DNA of 12,500 nt, taken from positions 10,121,844 to 10,134,343 of the forward strand of contig NC_091567.1 of assembly GCF_042767895.1 (NCBI RefSeq). The letters are read 5' to 3'. The position numbers and the translations under genes were made by a program. Shown here piece after piece: positions 10,123-12,500 of the stretch. The stretch's first letter is position 1, and every line of letters begins with the position of its first letter. Below the pieces are notes generated by a model. It did no database searches and was not told where the DNA came from. It saw only the letters and a list, made by a program, of their open reading frames with translations. The DNA comes from Penaeus vannamei. Taxonomy: Eukaryota; Arthropoda; Malacostraca; Decapoda; Penaeidae.

Positions 10123-10545
10123 ACAGACTTAAAACGCATATACACTTACAGATCCATTAACAGCAACTACATACAGAAAAGCACAATAACCAAGCGCCAA
10201 AAACCAAACCCAGGAAGCATAGTTACCGACTTTCTGGCCGACAACCAACCACAGATTCCGTTACCTGTCGAAAGAGAAAGAGAAAACAGGTAATTAGCTG
10301 TAAGTATGGAAAGTAATATTATTATCACATTCATATATCTTCGTTTGACACGCAGAGTCCTACAAAATGAGTCAGCAACAGAATGGATGAATAAGTGATC
10401 AGCAAACAAATAAATAGACAAACAAGATAAATGAAAAAGAGTGCCAAATGCGAACTCCATACCTACGTCTCACTTAACCCTTAAGCGAGTAGCAGTGTTT
10501 GTAAAACCTGCGAGTACTTTGTCCCGGCGATGAGCTAAACGGCAC
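10123..10545. other. Single-copy sequence, A-leaning, no supported gene
   Basis: About 420 bp of complex sequence. A minus-strand frame of 97 codons (10167-10460) is the longest clean one and shows hydrophobic patches but no recognised family. I treat it as non-coding. Confidence 0.5.
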
Positions 10546-11090
10546 TCAGGGTGTGTGTATACTTAGCAGTAGGGAGACAGTCTACTATGGCACTATATAC
10601 CCAGTTGTTGGCACGGCTCAGACACTGCCCTCGCTCTCTTCCTAGACAGTGCCATCATTATACAAGCGATCTACGCGTTTTACAACCTTCCCTTCCTCCC
10701 CTCCCCTTGCCCTTCCTACATCCCCTTGCAAGTAATCTACTAACAATCTGGCAGTCCTATATATAGGCATTCTACTGGCACCTTACCGGCTCTTGCTATC
10801 GCTCTACTGGCTGGCACTCTCTTCCTGCCTCCCTTACAACATGCTGGCTCTCCTTATTTACTTTTTTGTCTGTCATCTGCTACAACAGCAATAACAGTAA
10901 CCATAAATTCCTTTGTTTACACGCACAAACACACACGTCACTCGGCATATAGCGCTGTTTCTGAGGCTCCTTTCTACCTGCTCTCCACACTGCTAGTAGG
11001 TCAGCATTTTTAGATCTGCTTGTTTACTACCTGCTAAACGTCTTTAGTATAGGTCTTTTACACTTTAATTCCTTTCCTCTGTCTGTATGT
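10546..11090. other. Single-copy sequence, no supported gene
   Basis: About 545 bp of balanced sequence with loosely recurring CTACTGGC/CTGCT words and one 12 bp AT-core palindrome (10756-10767). A 71-codon + frame (10551-10766) has no recognisable domain. Nothing RNA-like was found. Confidence 0.5.
10756..10767. promoter_or_regulatory. 12-bp palindrome with MEF2-type core
   Basis: CCTATATATAGG is a perfect palindrome and contains CTATATATAG, which fits the MEF2 consensus YTA(A/T)4TAR. It could also act as a TATA-like element. There is no nearby gene evidence, so it may be a chance match. Confidence 0.15.
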
Positions 11091-11275
11091 CTACTTACTT
11101 CCTCCTTTCTACCGCTATCTCACCTTTCTTCTCCATACATTTCATCCAGCCTCTCCTCTTTCTTCCTCCCCTTTCTCCACCCCCCTCTTACTCCTTTGCC
11201 TTTCTCTCCCTTCTTCTCCACCCTCTCTCCCATTTCCCTCTTCTACATCTCTCGCCTCTCCCTCCACTCTCACCG
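11091..11275. repeat. Pyrimidine-rich low-complexity tract
   Basis: CTTCC, CTCTCC and CCACC words without a fixed period and with scattered A. It precedes, on the same strand, the homopurine tract that starts near 11481. Confidence 0.72.
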
Positions 11276-11480
11276 GGCCTGAGTCGTGAGTCACAAAGCC
11301 GAGTAAACAAGGTAGTTGAATGAGTAAGGAGGATTTTTCGCACAAATAATTTTTCCTCTACCCTGAACATCATCTTTGTTTATCTAAACTTTGCCTACGT
11401 TCTTTTTTATACTAGACTTTCGTGTTTGTGTTTCAGTAGTTTTTTATGTGTTTGAATTTGTGTAGGCGTGTATGTATGAA
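11276..11480. other. Complex T-rich spacer
   Basis: About 200 bp of single-copy-looking sequence separating pyrimidine-rich from purine-rich DNA. No gene seen. Confidence 0.5.
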
Positions 11481-11510
11481 AGCGAGCGAGCGAGCGAGCG
11501 AGGGGGGGAG
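11481..11510. repeat. (AGCG)5 followed by G7
   Basis: AGCG tetramers occupy 11481-11500 and give way to AG7AG. It is a CpG-bearing tetramer at the left border of the purine tract. Confidence 0.9.
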
Positions 11511-11530
11511 AGGGAGGGGGTAGGGAGTGT

Positions 11531-11705
11531 GGGAGGGAGGGAGGGAGGGAGAAGGAGGGAGAAGGAGGGAGGGAGAAGGAGAGAGAAGGAGGGAGGGAGG
11601 GAGAAGGAGAGAGGGAGGGAGGGAGAAGGGGAGGGAGGGGGAGAAGGAGAAGGGAGAAGGGAGGAGGGAGGAGGGAGGGAGGGAGGGAGAAGGAGAGAGA
11701 GAGAG
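11531..11705 (+). repeat. 175-bp homopurine GGGA/GGAGAA tract
   Basis: Only G and A from 11531 to 11705. It opens with tandem GGGA (11531-11550), which meets the strict quadruplex pattern with single-A loops. It continues as mixed GAAGGAGGGA-type units of irregular length. Triplex and quadruplex potential are both high on the + strand. Confidence 0.93.
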
Positions 11706-11757
11706 CCAACCAGCCTCCCAGCTATCCATCCATCCATCCATCCATCCTGCCAACCAG
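11705..11757. repeat. (ATCC)6 flanked by direct GCCAACCAG repeats
   Basis: (ATCC)6 occupies 11724-11747. The 9-mer GCCAACCAG occurs at 11705-11713 and 11749-11757, on either side. A 9 bp flanking repeat may reflect a local duplication or chance. Confidence 0.85.
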
Positions 11758-11984
11758 GCCATGCTTCTCTCCATCCCCCTTCCTCTCTCCCTCTCCGCCA
11801 CACGTGTAGGGCTCATGGCCGCTCTATCAACAAGGCCGACATGTCGCCTTTATGCGATGCTTCTGTCGGCTCTCTCGACGCCTTGGCATGTTGCCTTCAT
11901 GAGCGCGGTAGACGGATTCTCATCATCTAGACTGATGACATGTAGATTTTTTTCGCCTTTGCTCACGTAGATGATTAGATTTTT
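11758..11984. other. CpG-richer complex island with palindromes
   Basis: Balanced sequence with an E-box CACGTG near 11802, a perfect 10 bp palindrome CGACATGTCG (11837-11846), and GCCGACA (11835-11841) facing TGTCGGC (11864-11870). Open frames crossing it start in the upstream purine repeat and have no domain. Confidence 0.45.
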
Positions 11985-12324
11985 TAAGGGATAGGCCTAT
12001 TCGGTTGACTGTTGGGTAACTATATTTAGACCATTATCATCACTACTATTATGATTATGCGTTTTCCTTATTAGGATGCTGATGCCGATGTTGCTTTTGT
12101 GGCTTAATGATGATAGTGGGGATCATTGAATTATGATAATAACAGTAAAGATAACGACGACACTTAAGCCGGTAATTACAAACACAAGAACTACAAAGCA
12201 TCAACATAAACTAATAACATTTACCTCCAAAACTACTACGCATCATTATCTCATTATCACCAAGACTGCTTCTGTTAACCATCCTAACAGCCGTTATCAC
12301 ATTACACATGAGTTCACCCATTCC
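11985..12324. other. AT-rich spacer with decayed ATT/ATC words
   Basis: Frequent ATTATC, ATGATG, ATAATAA and ACTACTA words suggest a strongly degraded trinucleotide repeat mixed with single-copy DNA. No gene supported. Confidence 0.5.
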
Positions 12325-12500
12325 GCCCATTACCCTCCCCCCTCCGCCCTATTCCCCTTTCCCCTCCACTTATCATCTTAAAACCCAGTTTCACCTTCCC
12401 CCTTTGCCCCTCAGTCTCCTAAATCGGGTTCCTCTTCTTCTCTTTCTCCTTCTCCTTCTTATACTCTCCTTTTCCTTATTCTCCTCCTCCCCCTCCCTTC
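12325..12500. repeat. Pyrimidine-rich tract running off the window
   Basis: C-rich then CTTCTC-type pyrimidine sequence, interrupted by a few complex bases near 12370-12390. It ends in CTCCTCCTCCCCC and continues beyond the right edge. Confidence 0.78.

Noticed and set aside
9755..10293. Cys/Val and Arg/Ala repeat frames resembling metallothionein-like or cysteine-rich proteins
   Set aside because: They come from TG/TGCG arrays. Cys spacing is strictly dinucleotide-driven and all frames are open.

Overview
The window looks like non-coding, exceptionally microsatellite-rich animal nuclear DNA. I find no protein-coding gene, tRNA, rRNA, CRISPR array or intact transposon that I can defend. Long open frames exist, but they are translations of simple repeats: poly-Ser/Leu from TC, Glu/Arg from GA, Tyr/Ile from TA, Cys/Val from TG. 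Very long perfect TC/GA, TA, AC/TG and TGCG arrays, together with cytosine- or guanine-interrupted derivatives of them, fit a decapod crustacean. Penaeid shrimp is my first guess because those genomes are known for extreme simple-sequence content. This attribution rests on general knowledge and repeat style, not on a diagnostic gene.

Layout. 1-620: pyrimidine-rich DNA with a CCT, then CTT, then CTTTTT compound array. 620-990: AT-rich single-copy spacer. 991-1173: (TC)n(TA)n. 1395-1640: (AC)n, G7, (GA)n. 1641-2600: mostly single-copy. 2603-2845: 243 bp of unbroken alternating pyrimidine-purine. 2846-3447: single-copy. 3448-3630: (TC)n ending in a hexamer array. 3661-4015: single-copy. 4015-4680: C/T minisatellites. 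4756-4913: (TC)n ending in an octamer array. 5165-5330: patchwork of tetranucleotide repeats. 5591-6174: Y tract, GA, AC and TA arrays. 6175-6430: single-copy island. 6431-6702: GGA/GAA array. 7048-8665: a long pyrimidine tract that flips to a long purine tract, with facing C-run and G-run clusters at the switch and a small retroelement-like tail island at 8056-8128. 8666-9285: the longest complex-sequence island. 9290-9690: C-rich minisatellite. 9849-10122: (TG)n/(TGTGCG)n/(TGCG)n. 10123-11090: single-copy. 11091-11275: Y-rich. 11481-11757: GCGA array, 175 bp homopurine tract and ATCC array. 11758-12320: complex sequence. 12325-12500: Y-rich, running off the end.

By my hand count, about 2.1 kb is high-purity microsatellite and roughly another 3 kb is degenerate low-complexity or minisatellite DNA, so around 40% of the window. 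Nothing here amounts to a system of cooperating genes. The points of interest are how the repeats are built: re-amplified higher-order units carrying CpG, strand-polarity switches, and long stretches able to adopt Z-DNA, cruciform, triplex or quadruplex forms. One short island may be a retrotransposon 3' tail. Lengths of the longest arrays depend on assembly quality.
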